Of a stretch of DNA of 64,000 nucleotides, positions 11,084 to 21,394 are shown piece by piece; within the stretch, counting starts at the first letter, position 1, and every line of letters starts with the position of its first letter. The stretch comes from Tritrichomonas musculus (Eukaryota > Parabasalia > Tritrichomonadida > Tritrichomonadidae): the NCBI GenBank assembly GCA_039105265.1, contig JAPFFF010000014.1, forward strand, positions 2,418,001-2,482,000, in the 5' to 3' direction. The translations under genes were made by a program, and so were the position numbers. Below the pieces are notes generated by a model. It saw nothing but the letters and a program-made list of their open reading frames with translations, had not been told where the DNA came from and did no database searches.

Positions 11084-12775
11084 TTATTTATAAAATAATT
11101 TTCTAAATTCGGTTGGAACCATTATTTCCATTATATTGGTATTTCTAAAAAAACTTTTTGAAATAGAAGCTTTTGAATGCTCATCTATTTCAAGTATTAT
11201 AAGTTGTTTGCAATCGGCAAAAGCATAAGAACTTATGTATGTTACATTTTTTGGGATAATCATGCTCTGTATTAGAGACCAAGAAAAAGAAAAACTATGA
11301 ATTGATTCAAGTTTTGAATCAGATGAAATTTCAACTTTAGAGAGGCATTTACAATTTGAAAAGGCGCCTTCACCAATTGACTTGACATCACTGGGAATAA
11401 ATATTCGCTCAATTGAAGAATGTTGAAATGAATATGAAGTGATATGCTTGATATTCTGTGGAATAGAAACTCTTTTGATGTCTCTGCATGCAAAAATAAG
11501 GAAATCAAATTTGTCACTTTCTAGATTTTTTTTGCCAAGAATTAATTTTTCATCTTCGCAATTCTTATATTTTTCATTGTCTTTATGTATGGAAACTTTG
11601 ACTAATTTTGGCGTCTGCTTACACCACCCTTCTTTGAGGTGAGTGACACTTGACGGAATTTCAATATTTTCAATAGCAGAAAAGCAAAAAGCATTGCCAT
11701 CAATTGTTTGAAGCTTTGAATTAGGTGAAAATTCAATTGTTCGAAGATGTTCACAAAAAGCAAAAGAATTTTCACAAATTTTTGTGACACAAGGTGGCAC
11801 GAAAAAGCTCTCAATTGACGTGCCATGGAATGATTCATATTGAATTGTTTGAATTTTTGATTCTATGGAAATATCAACTCGTTTTAGCTTGTCACATGAA
11901 AAAAATGCAAAATTGCACAATTCTTCAACACTTTGTGGAATAAAAATACTTTCAATTGACGTAAAAATGAATGCATTTAAACCAATTATTTTAAGCTCTG
12001 AATCATGAGGAATTTCAACTCGTTTTAGTTGTTTACATCTGGCAAAAGCACTCTCACTAATTTGACAAACATGACGAGGAATAAAAAAATATTCAATTGA
12101 AGAAAAAGAAAATGAATGTTTATCAATCTTTCGAAGTCCAGAGTCAGTTGGAATCTCAACTTTTTGAAGACTTTGACTATTTGAAAAAGCAAATTCACCA
12201 ATTGATTCCACATTTTGTGAAATAAAGACGCTTTCAATAGATGAATATGAAAATAAATAAGATGCAATTCGTTTAACATTTGCTGGTATTTTCAATTCTT
12301 TGATGCTTCGACTGGCAAAAATAAGAACGTCAAATTCAGTACTTTCGATACAACTTTTTCCAAAAACTAATTGATCATCTTCAAAATTTTTATAATATTG
12401 ATTATCTTTCATTACTGTAACTTTGTTTAAGTTTGGTGCTTTGTGAAACCATCCTTCTTCAAGATCAGAAACCGTTGATGGGATCAAAATGCTCTCAATT
12501 TGTGAATTAGAAAATGCTTCTTTCTCAATCTTTTTAAGTTCAGAATCTGGAGAAAATTTAATTGATTTGATATTAGAATCGCTAAAAGACTTTTTTCTTA
12601 TGCTTGTTACAATATATTCTTCTGATTTGTAAATGATTGATCTTGGAATTAATATATCACCATTTGCTTGATTATTATTAATTATTTTAGCTGTTTTTTC
12701 TTTATCATTTAACGAATAAACTAGATTATCTTGCGCAATATTATTCAATTTATGTTGAGTAATATAAAATTTCAA
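11084..12775 (-). CDS. BspA-like leucine-rich-repeat protein lacking an ATG start
   Basis: About 563 residues of tandem BspA/TpLRR-type repeats of about 23 residues: SIESVFISQNVESIGEFAF, SIEYFFIPRHVCQISESAF and so on, with the I.IP..V..I...AF signature. The family is hugely expanded in trichomonads and is linked to surface adhesion and host interaction, but this protein shows no signal peptide or membrane helix. The frame begins at a TTG (12775). No ATG lies between the upstream in-frame stop (near 12823) and residue 122 (12412), although the head (LVYSLNDKEKTAKII) clearly matches the head of the relative at 24202. Either the start codon has been lost, or an upstream exon exists, or TTG is used. 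Confidence 0.75.
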   Translation of the reverse strand: MKFYITQHKLNNIAQDNLVYSLNDKEKTAKIINNNQANGDILIPRSIIYKSEEYIVTSIRKKSFSDSNIKSIKFSPDSELKKIEKEAFSNSQIESILIPSTVSDLEEGWFHKAPNLNKVTVMKDNQYYKNFEDDQLVFGKSCIESTEFDVLIFASRSIKELKIPANVKRIASYLFSYSSIESVFISQNVESIGEFAFSNSQSLQKVEIPTDSGLRKIDKHSFSFSSIEYFFIPRHVCQISESAFARCKQLKRVEIPHDSELKIIGLNAFIFTSIESIFIPQSVEELCNFAFFSCDKLKRVDISIESKIQTIQYESFHGTSIESFFVPPCVTKICENSFAFCEHLRTIEFSPNSKLQTIDGNAFCFSAIENIEIPSSVTHLKEGWCKQTPKLVKVSIHKDNEKYKNCEDEKLILGKKNLESDKFDFLIFACRDIKRVSIPQNIKHITSYSFQHSSIERIFIPSDVKSIGEGAFSNCKCLSKVEISSDSKLESIHSFSFSWSLIQSMIIPKNVTYISSYAFADCKQLIILEIDEHSKASISKSFFRNTNIMEIMVPTEFRKLFYK

Positions 12776-13199
12776 TTATAAATTTAAATGATTATTTGGC
12801 CATATTTCTTTCAAATCTTCTCAATTCATTCAAAATAAAACAGTGATAATTAAGAAATCAACTGATTTTTATTAACAAAATAGTCAATTTTAGATTTTTG
12901 TGTTGCAATTATGTATGATGACAACAATCAATCCCAATAAACTTCTGATCGTTTTGTCTAGATTCAATGAATTCAAAAAGAATTGATGATATTATATTAA
13001 TAACCTTTTTAATTTAAATCTAATGAATTGAAATCTTCATCTGGAATTTAAAGAAATATTTAATGAATTGATATTAAACAAAAAGAACAAAATAAAATAA
13101 AATGAAAAAAAAGTATATCTTTAATATATATAACCCCCAACCAAATTCAACTAGGAATTAAAGAGAAACAAAAAAATTGGTCAATTTTTCATTTTCATT
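12776..13199. other. Non-coding spacer
   Basis: No gene seen. Around 12961-12990 a stretch containing GAATTCAAAAAGAAT closely matches one at 14452-14475. Each lies just beyond the 3' end of a minus-strand gene. Confidence 0.4.
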
Positions 13200-14241
13200 T
13201 TAATTTTCATTATTTCCATTATCATCATTTTCATTTTTATTTTCAGTCTCAATAGTATCTTCTGTTTCTTCTTTATTATCTCTGTTTTCTTTAGGAAGTT
13301 GTCTTATTTGATATATTTCTGCCATCCAATGTGCAAATGCTGTTTTCCCGCATCCATCATGACCTGTAATTAATATTGGATGGCATGTTTGAAACAAATG
13401 AAGAGAATTTAAAATTGAAAGCATAAGTGGTTGAGTCATGAAAAGTTTTTGATTGATTGGTGGGAGAAACAATCCTGAATAAGTAGGAATGAATCCTAAA
13501 GAAATACGGATTTGTTTCATATGTTCAAGTTTTTGATTGTGGCATCGTGATCCATAATGAATTAAAATACTTTCAAAAGGAGAAAGGCCTTCTTTCATTG
13601 ATTTTATTGTTCCACTTATTTCACGAATTGTAAATACGTGAATTTGGTTTTCTTTGATTTCTTTTTCTTTCCAAAGAAAATGGAAATCTATAAGTTTTTG
13701 AATTATATCATCAGAAATATTTAAATCTTTGGCTAATCCAGTCGCTATTTCAAAAAGCTCGTCTTTTTGAATATCAACAAATGTAATTGTCTGAAATCGT
13801 GATCTAAATTTTTGAGATAAAAATTGTCTTTTTTGGGAAAATCTCCCTGACAATTGATTTTGGGTTGCTATTAAATGAAAATTGGAATGCAATATTAACA
13901 ACTTTTGTTTCACTTCCAGAAATTCCCAGAAATAATTTTCCACTATCAAGAGAAGCTTAAATGCATTGTAAAACATTTTCGTAAGCTAAATTAATTTCAT
14001 CCATAAATGCTTTTGTATAAGGACCATTTATAAATGAAAAGCGGCCCCACGAATCAGTATCTTTTGTAGTTTGTGAGCTAAAGTTTAAAACAATTGTTTG
14101 GCTTGCAACAATGTCTGTTCTGGTTTTCGAGGTTCCTGTTTCTCCTTCATTTAAGATAGGAATCCCTGATCGAATTGCATTTGAAACTTTTTCAATTCTT
14201 TCCAATGAACCTTTCGTTTCGATAAAATCATAGTTACTCAT
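13200..14241 (-). pseudogene. Decayed midasin-like AAA+ ATPase fragment
   Basis: Begins at ATG 14241. The first part has a Walker-A-like GETGTSKT and GPYTKAFMDEINLAYENVLQCI, the Walker B/sensor region of midasin/dynein-type AAA modules, but the hydrophobic strand normally found before DEIN is missing. The frame then meets an in-frame TAA (just after LQCI) and shifts; the next part continues with NFHLIATQN.LSGRFSQKRQFLSQKFRSRFQ, a typical sensor-1 and arginine-finger region. It runs on to a second Walker A (GHDGCGKTA) that opens another AAA module, then ends in an acidic Asn/Glu-rich tail. Full-length midasins have thousands of residues, so this is a broken fragment. Midasin-type proteins remodel pre-ribosomes, but no function is claimed for this remnant. 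Confidence 0.65.
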
Positions 14242-14330
14242 TTTTATTTAATGAAAGTAAAATCTTAATTTCAAAATTTCCATATGGAAATTTGGTAAAA
14301 ATAATTCAATTTTTTGTTAAATTGAGAGAA

Positions 14331-14394
14331 TTTTTTTTTTTTTTTAAAAAAAAAAAACAGTTTTTGAGTATTTTTTTTTTTTTTAAAAAAAAAA
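14331..14394. repeat. Two adjacent T-A foldback homopolymers
   Basis: T15-A12 (14331-14357) followed after 13 bp by T14-A10 (14371-14394). They lie in the spacer between the midasin-like fragment and the 3' end of the triple-kinase gene. Confidence 0.85.
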
Positions 14395-14503
14395 GGCAGA
14401 AAAATAATAGCTAAAATTGAATTAAAGTTTTTTTTTGGTAGTTTTGTTAAGATTCATTGAATTCAAAAAGAATAATTGTTTTTATAATTCTAATTTGTTG
14501 TCT

Positions 14504-17500
14504 TTATTTTAAATTTTTGCTGATTTCTTTGGAAATTTCTTCTTTTGATCCAATTTCAAGAGTAATGTTGCTATAATTAAAAACGTTTTCAATTTCTCCC
14601 CTCTTTGTGTTCATTACTGCTTTTGTCATCATTTTAGTTCCAGTAGGAACATACTTGATTAGAATGAAGTAAGTTCGATTAATGTCTCTATTGACTGTCT
14701 CTGTGCGAAGATAGCAATAACCGATGAAATCTGATGGCATTTTATCTTTCATTTCTTCTTGTCCTCCCGACCCCTTACTATGAAACTCCCACTTTTTGAC
14801 AGCAGTGTTAAATCTAACAAGGATCCAATTTGTGCCGCTTCCATCTTCACGAATTTCGTTGTATACGGATGAAAGATCAGAATCACCTTCTATATTAGCA
14901 GCTTGAACTGTAGATGGATTTTTCTTTTTTGCTGGAAGAGGGCGAGAAACTTGCTGTGGAATTGGACTTTGATTTAAATTTTCATTTTCTTCAACAACTT
15001 TTTGGAAATCATTCTCTCTGATTTTAATTGGTTGACTTTGTTTCAAGGTTGTTTTTTGTTGCATTTCTGGTTTTCTTTTGTTTTCAACCATTTCAACATA
15101 TCTGAAGAATTCTTTCTCATTCACTTCGTTTGCAAGGAATCTTCTATCCGTTTTAAGAGCGTTGACAATATTGTCAAATGTTGGACGCTGATTTGGATCC
15201 TGCGACCAACAGGCCTCAATCATCTCTCTGAAGCACTCTGGTATCTCCTCTTTTGGTGATTCTGGGAATTTAGGACGACCACTTTTTGCGACAACTTCGA
15301 AGAATATTTCGTTTGTTGTTTTCAAATGAGAGAAAGGTTTTTCTTTTGTCATCAATTCATAAACAATCAGAGCGAACGAGTAAACATCGCTTGCTTTTGA
15401 AGGAGCTTCAGAATTCAATATTTCAGGAGCCGAATAGTTAGGGACATTTTTCATCTTTGATGACGATTGGCAAGTCATACTTTTCATTACCTGATATTTT
15501 GTGTAGAATCCGTAATCTGTCAATTTTGGAAGCAATTCAATATCGATGAAGATGTTTCCTGGCTTTAGTTCGCTGTGGATTATATTGAATGAATGCAAAT
15601 AAGACATTGCTGAAGCAATCCCGAAAATATTCATGAGAATCTTTGTTGAATCCCATTGTCTAGATCTGATGTCTTTCCTATTCATTTCAATGATGTTTTC
15701 AAGTGTTTGTTTCAGGATTGGTTCAGTAATGATTACTGGTTTTGGTTCCTTCTTGAAATTGACCGAACTATATCCAATGAACTTTAACAATGAAGGGTGA
15801 TCTAATGTGCTAAGTACAGCAACTTCATTGATGAGACTTTGCATCTCTTTTACTGTGAAATTAGAAAGAGGAATAATTGACATTTTGGCAGAAAAAGTGC
15901 CATTTTTAGAAGTAACATTGTAAAATTTCCAGAATTCGTTCTTTCCATTTTGCTTCTGTTTCTTGAATTTGTCAATGTCGATGAATCCTTTTCCATATGA
16001 AATATTCTGGCATACTTTTTCCTCTTCTTTATCCCTCCCGATTGAAATGTCGACTTTCTGGAATTTTGTTGAAATCCTTAACTTGTTTTCAATCATGTCA
16101 ACATAGTCAAGAAATTCACCTTCTTCAACCAAGTCTGTAATGAACTCAGGATCATTCTTCAGATCGTAAACAATGTCATCGAAGCTTGGTCTTTTATTTG
16201 GATCCATATCCCAGCATCTTTCAATCAGATTCTTGTAACATTTTGGAATTTCAAAAGAAAAACTAGGTCGAATTCCTTTCATTATGTTCCACATGACTTG
16301 GTACCTGTTGCTTCCAATCAAAGGGACTTCAGATGTCATTATCTCGTACACAATGAAAGCAAATGCATAGACATCACATGCCTTAGTGTAATTATTCTGA
16401 TTGTATATTTCTGGAGAAATATACATGGGGGTTCCAATCAGGCCTGTTGGATTAACTTGCTTGCATTCTTCAGACTTACACATTTGATCTTTTGAGAGTC
16501 CAAAATCGGCAAGTTTTGGAAACAGATAATCATCAACCAAAATGTTTGCTGGTTTTAAATCACGATGAAGAATGTCTAATGAATGAAGATAAGCCATGCT
16601 TGAAGCAATTCCATAAATATTAATGAGCTTCTTCGTTTCATTCCAGAGATTATTTGACAATCCTTTTCTTTCAAGTTCAATCACGTCTTCAAGTGTCCCG
16701 TTTTTCAATAGCTCTGTGATGATGACCGGCTTTGGTACATTTTTGAAGTTGATTGGACTGAATCCAATGAATTTCATGATACTTGGATGATTTATCTTAG
16801 ATAAGATGGTCACTTCACGAATAAAATTAACAGTTTCTCTATCTTTTTTTACACTTTCATAAATTTCGCTTTTTGACACTTTTGCAGCATAAATTATTTT
16901 GTTTAATTTGTTTTCAACTTCATAAACAACACCAAAAGCGCCTTCACCAATTTGTTTTTTACGAGTATATTTATTCAAATCAATTGATTTGACATTGATA
17001 TTTAACGGTTTGTCATCGTTTTCAATTAATTCAGTGACTTGCTCTGAAAAAAAAATTCCGCTTTCAATTTTTTCTATATATGAGTAATACTCTTCTTCAT
17101 CAACATTAAATTCAGTAATGAATTCATAATTATTCTTCAGATCGCAAACAATGTCATCGAAGCTTGGTCTTTTATTTGGATCCATATCCCAGCAACTTTC
17201 AATCAATGATCTGTAGCAATCTGGTATCGGCTTGGTAAATTCGGGCCTTTGGCCATCCATTATATTTCTCAAGATATTAAATGCTGAATTTTTTATATTA
17301 GGGAACACATCATCACTAACCAGTAGCTGATATGCAAGAATAGCATAAGCGTATACATCAACTGCAAATGTGTATTCATTATTTTCAACTATTTCTGGGG
17401 CCATATAAAGGGGAGTACCATATATACCTCCATATGATATTGTCCCATCATCAATAATTTTGGAAATTCCAAAATCACTTAATTTAGGATAGTAGTTTTC

Positions 17501-17971
17501 ATCCTCGAGTATATTATCTGGCTTTAAATCACGGTAAATAATATTTTTAGAGTGTAAAAAGGCTACTCCTGCTGCAATTCCGTATAAATTAATTAAAATT
17601 TTTGTATTATTCCATTCTGGTGGGCATTTTCCAGCTTCTTGATCATAAATCAGTGATCTGAGTGATTGGTTTTTGTAATAATCAAGAATTAAGCATGGAA
17701 ATGGTTCATTATCAAAATCGAATGGGCTTACGCCATAATATCTTGCAACCGCTGGATGTTGTATTTTAGAGTATACAGAAGCCTCTCTGGTAACTTGCTT
17801 TAAGTCGACTTTATTATCATTCTTATAGTATACATTTTTAAATATTTTTGCAGCAAATAATTTACCACTACTCTTTTCTTGGACACGGAAAACTTTTCCA
17901 CAAGAACCGTTACCAATGATTTTTAGCTTTCTGTAATCATTAATGTCAATGAAATCAAACTTATCTAGCAT
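14504..17971 (-). CDS. Tandem kinase-kinase-pseudokinase with C-terminal ADF-H (coactosin-like) domain
   Basis: 1155 residues from ATG 17971. Kinase 1 (about 13-285): loop GNGSCGKV (20-27), Lys42, YRDLKPDN (146-153, Tyr in place of the usual His), DFG 166-168, APE. Kinase 2 (about 334-605): GEGAFG (342-347), Lys364, HRD 469-471, DFG 489-491. Kinase 3 (about 665-940): glycine loop degenerate, Lys696 kept, HSE (799-801) in place of HRD, DYG (819-821) in place of DFG, so I infer a pseudokinase. After a Gln/Pro-rich linker, residues about 1030-1155 resemble a coactosin/ADF-H domain: NWILVRF, then GSGGQEEMKDKM, YLR, FILIKYVP and KAVMNTKRGEIENVF. ADF-H domains bind actin, so the protein may couple kinase signalling to the cytoskeleton (inference). 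The three kinase domains resemble each other and probably arose by internal duplication. The frame is intact. Confidence 0.85.
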   Translation of the reverse strand: MLDKFDFIDINDYRKLKIIGNGSCGKVFRVQEKSSGKLFAAKIFKNVYYKNDNKVDLKQVTREASVYSKIQHPAVARYYGVSPFDFDNEPFPCLILDYYKNQSLRSLIYDQEAGKCPPEWNNTKILINLYGIAAGVAFLHSKNIIYRDLKPDNILEDENYYPKLSDFGISKIIDDGTISYGGIYGTPLYMAPEIVENNEYTFAVDVYAYAILAYQLLVSDDVFPNIKNSAFNILRNIMDGQRPEFTKPIPDCYRSLIESCWDMDPNKRPSFDDIVCDLKNNYEFITEFNVDEEEYYSYIEKIESGIFFSEQVTELIENDDKPLNINVKSIDLNKYTRKKQIGEGAFGVVYEVENKLNKIIYAAKVSKSEIYESVKKDRETVNFIREVTILSKINHPSIMKFIGFSPINFKNVPKPVIITELLKNGTLEDVIELERKGLSNNLWNETKKLINIYGIASSMAYLHSLDILHRDLKPANILVDDYLFPKLADFGLSKDQMCKSEECKQVNPTGLIGTPMYISPEIYNQNNYTKACDVYAFAFIVYEIMTSEVPLIGSNRYQVMWNIMKGIRPSFSFEIPKCYKNLIERCWDMDPNKRPSFDDIVYDLKNDPEFITDLVEEGEFLDYVDMIENKLRISTKFQKVDISIGRDKEEEKVCQNISYGKGFIDIDKFKKQKQNGKNEFWKFYNVTSKNGTFSAKMSIIPLSNFTVKEMQSLINEVAVLSTLDHPSLLKFIGYSSVNFKKEPKPVIITEPILKQTLENIIEMNRKDIRSRQWDSTKILMNIFGIASAMSYLHSFNIIHSELKPGNIFIDIELLPKLTDYGFYTKYQVMKSMTCQSSSKMKNVPNYSAPEILNSEAPSKASDVYSFALIVYELMTKEKPFSHLKTTNEIFFEVVAKSGRPKFPESPKEEIPECFREMIEACWSQDPNQRPTFDNIVNALKTDRRFLANEVNEKEFFRYVEMVENKRKPEMQQKTTLKQSQPIKIRENDFQKVVEENENLNQSPIPQQVSRPLPAKKKNPSTVQAANIEGDSDLSSVYNEIREDGSGTNWILVRFNTAVKKWEFHSKGSGGQEEMKDKMPSDFIGYCYLRTETVNRDINRTYFILIKYVPTGTKMMTKAVMNTKRGEIENVFNYSNITLEIGSKEEISKEISKNLK

Positions 17972-18422
17972 AGTAAATAGATATCATTAAACTCAAAAGT
18001 TTCAAAAAACGTATTTTTCAAAGTTCGTCTATTTTTATACAATTGAAAAATATATATGATTATAAATTTTTATTTATTTATAAACACTATTTTTAATATT
18101 ATATTTATGATAAAATCATATTTTTATAAATATTTTTGTAAGATAATAGTATTTTTAATGATTTTTTTTTTCTAAGAATTTGGTCAAGTTTTCAAATATT
18201 TGATAGACTTCTATTTCTGCACTTTTATCTAGATTTTTTATTCAATTTTTTTGAATGATAATTAGCGGTTTTGGATGGCCTTCTTATACTAAAAGCAAAA
18301 AAAAAATCAACAAATGAATACTGATGCAGATTTTGCTTTCATACATTATATTATAGAAAAGACTATGTAAGTTCTCCGAAATTTCCCGCTAAAATCGAAA
18401 TTTTTCCTACGACCATTTTTGA
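17972..18422. other. AT-rich upstream spacer
   Basis: Upstream of the triple kinase. A short open stretch (18314-18370, MNTDADFAFIHYIIEK...) may be the head of the gene remnant that follows; nothing else is supported. Confidence 0.3.
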
Positions 18423-18686
18423 TACCAATACAATGATTTGCAAATTGAATATGTTATTGACCAAAATGTAGAAGAACTTCATCATTAAGACTTTTTCTAT
18501 GACGAAAAAGAATATATATTTAATACTATTAAGTATTTCTCCAGATCAAAAAAAGATGATGACATCAGAAATTATATTAATGCGAGTCACAAAACATTTG
18601 AAGAAAGAGATGGATTCTTTATCAAGAACAAAGAGATATCTGTCATACAGTTAATTGAAGATGGAATTACCAAATTCCAAAAGTAA
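18423..18686 (+). pseudogene. Remnant of an unrecognised gene
   Basis: Translation gives coding-like text (DLQIEYVIDQNVEELHH, an in-frame TAA, then DFFYDEKEYIFNTIKYFSR... ending DGITKFQK and TAA at 18684-18686). It has no proper start and at least one internal stop. The style resembles the N-terminal regions of trichomonad ankyrin-type proteins, but I cannot assign it. Its last codons lie inside a perfect 17-bp inverted repeat. Confidence 0.3.
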
Positions 18687-18700
18687 CTGTATGACAGATA
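18637..18700. repeat. Perfect 17-bp inverted repeat (hairpin)
   Basis: Arm TATCTGTCATACAGTTA at 18637-18653 and its exact reverse complement at 18684-18700, separated by 30 bp. The right arm begins at the stop codon of the gene remnant, so it could act as a terminator-like or transposon-end-like structure. Confidence 0.8.
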
Positions 18701-19409
18701 TGGTTTATTCATCAACCAAAGATGACTATAGTTGAAGTTTAATAATTAATAAAAATTAAGTTTTCTGATATAAAGATAAATCTATTTTTAATTTTTTTCA
18801 CTTTTTGAGAGGAAGATTTGCTGAGAATTGAGAGGGTTCACTTTTTCTGAGTAAATCTAGTGAAAAGTGCGGGTTATTGAGTCTATCAAATATTTACTCT
18901 GGATTTTCCTGTCAGTGAGGTGCATTACAATCTTAGCATTTGTTAAGCCAAATATTGTCATTTTTTGGTTCTATTATGATAAAAAATTTATGATAATGAA
19001 TCATCGAAATTTTTTTCTTTGAATGCTATTAGCACTAAAGAAACTCTATTTTTAATTTTTATAACATTTTGTTCAGCCATTATTATTAAAGGCATATTTA
19101 GCTTTATAAATGCTAAGATGACCAAATTAGTTTTGAAAAATAATCATAATGACTTATTTTTTAATTTCAAAGTTATAATACAATGTCAGTATTAGCTTTA
19201 ACTGCCTTGAGTGATTTCAATTTCATGTAGTTAATTTTCCATTGATCAGATATAATTTAAATTTAAAAAAAAAAAAAATAAAAAAACATAATAGTTGCGA
19301 AAGCCATAGTTAGAGAGAGCTATTTTATTAAATTAAACGAAAAACATTTGATAAATGTTTTAATTTAATTTTTGCTATTATAATTTCATTTGAACAATTT
19401 AATTAAACT
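18701..19409. other. Spacer with no gene seen
   Basis: AT-rich, with short homopolymers (for example A12 near 19264). No open frame worth calling. Confidence 0.4.
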
Positions 19410-20432
19410 TCAGGCCAGAATCAATTTCATCACAATTTTGAAATAATGATTTGCATCTGAGCAGGTCTTCATTTGGATAATTTCAACCAATTTGTTAAAT
19501 TCATTCTTTTTGTTAGAGACGACGGCAATTCCAGCGCTATTTGGAAATCCGCAATAATCGAATGAGCTGAAGACAGTCAATATTCCTCCTGATTCGCCAA
19601 AAGGCCAATTGTAACCGTCATCTTCAACTTGGTGGCCTCGAATGACGAGTTTGAATTGCATTTTCCTCAGAAATGAATCAAGAGCTTCTTGGCCGAACAA
19701 GAGTCCGATTCCTCTTTCGCTCTTGTCATACAATGGAATTGTGTCGCTAGGATCGTTCCACAATAATTCATTTTGAATGGCATCACTGAAATCTGATTCA
19801 ATACCCACTTTTTGAATGCTGAGTAATTGTTGTCTGTCTTCGAGTAAGGAGCTGATGCCGCCATGTACGCAGAAAATTGTGTTGTCCAAAATAGCACAGA
19901 TTGGGAGATGTTTGAATGACTCGGTGACAACTTCGAAGAAATGTTCTCCTGCTGATAAAGATATTCCGTATCTTGAACTTCTGATGCGATTGTAACATTC
20001 TTCTTTAAACCCATAGTAATCATTGATATCACGAAATTCATGGTTACCACGAATTAAATGGATATTGTCTGGATAAAGGCACTTAAGTGAATATAATAAT
20101 ATTATTACCTCACAACTGTTGTTTCCGCGATCAACATAATCCCCTAAGAATAAGTATTTGGTCTTGTTTGGATATCCTTTAACATCAAAAACATTAAGTA
20201 GAGATTCAATACTTCCATGTATATCTCCAACAATAACAAAGTCTGATTTTGAATTTTTTGTGCTTATTTGTAAAACAGCAGGTTCTTTTTTAAGTATTTC
20301 TGATGCTTGTTGAATAATTTTGAAACTTTTAGAAATATCAAATACAACTATTGAGTTATCTTTTTTTTTATTTTCATAATTTTTAAAAATACTTAAAATG
20401 GTGTCTTGGATTTCCGATTGACTCAGTAGCAT
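19410..20432 (-). CDS. PPP-family serine/threonine protein phosphatase
   Basis: Removes phosphate from Ser/Thr using a two-metal site and probably acts in cytosol or nucleus. 340 residues from ATG 20432, close to the usual PP1/PP2A catalytic length. All family signatures are present in order: GDIHG (69-73), GDYVDRG (97-103), RGNHE (128-132), HGGIS (190-194) and IRGHQ (264-268); the metal-site LLWNDPSD stands where PP1 has WSDP. The N-terminal 60 residues are a poorly conserved Lys-rich extension. No membrane segment or regulatory domain is seen, so it would need partner subunits (family knowledge). The C-terminal region is divergent from PP1, so the subfamily is not assigned. It stands alone, with wide non-coding spacers on both sides. 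Confidence 0.92.
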   Translation of the reverse strand: MLLSQSEIQDTILSIFKNYENKKKDNSIVVFDISKSFKIIQQASEILKKEPAVLQISTKNSKSDFVIVGDIHGSIESLLNVFDVKGYPNKTKYLFLGDYVDRGNNSCEVIILLYSLKCLYPDNIHLIRGNHEFRDINDYYGFKEECYNRIRSSRYGISLSAGEHFFEVVTESFKHLPICAILDNTIFCVHGGISSLLEDRQQLLSIQKVGIESDFSDAIQNELLWNDPSDTIPLYDKSERGIGLLFGQEALDSFLRKMQFKLVIRGHQVEDDGYNWPFGESGGILTVFSSFDYCGFPNSAGIAVVSNKKNEFNKLVEIIQMKTCSDANHYFKIVMKLILA

Positions 20433-21394
20433 TTGGATTTGATACTTGAGAAAGTGATATAATTTTCATTTAGATTTGAATATATTGATACCAATTATTC
20501 ATTCAAAAGATGAACGGTTTCAATTGAAAAAATATAAATTTAACAAATTTAATCAAACAAAAATTCAATTGTAATACAAAATTTTTTATTTAAAATTTAT
20601 ACAATACTATATTATATTTGAGTAAAACTTAAAATCAGCGTTAATATATATAAATTATCATATAATAATAAGAAATATATCTATTTTATTTTTTATAAAA
20701 ATATTTTTCGAGGTATTTTCGGAGTTATATTTATGATTTAGTTTTTCGGATTGAAAATTTTGTAAAAATTGAATTTTCATTTGAGAGTGAAATTTTATTT
20801 TATTATTTTATCAATATCTTTACATGCTTATAAATATTTAGATTTTTTAAATTTATTTGATGAATAAAACTTTCTAAAAATTATAATATTCACAAATTAA
20901 TATTCATCTTTTAAAGTCCAAAAAAAATCTTTAAATTAATTGAAAATCATGGCTTTTCAAAAGCAAAAATAACAAAATAATCATGACTATTACTAATATT
21001 TTTTAATACCAATGCCTTGATTCATAATTGAACAATCCAATATATATATGTTCCACCCAAAAAAAGAGTTTCAAGGAGAGTAGTTTCCTCATTAAAAAAG
21101 TAGAGTGAAAGGAGAAGTTTTCTCTTATTCCAAATAAATTTCAGTGCTTTTTGGAATCATGGGAATATTATCCAATTGATATTCAAAAAGTGCCTGATCC
21201 TCCTTGTTCCAAACTGCTGCAACAAATTAAATGAAATTTACTTTATAATATAAATTAATGTTCGATAGCAATAAAAAATTCAAAAAAAAAAAAAAAAAGT
21301 TTATAATTTGATCGTGATAATTGCATGCATCCACTTTAGTGATCTGTTTAATTAATAATAAAAATTAAAGCAGTAGTACTTTTATAAGATGCAT
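20433..21394. other. Spacer with no gene seen
   Basis: Very AT-rich. No supported open frame. A poly-A run occurs near 21282-21298. Confidence 0.45.
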
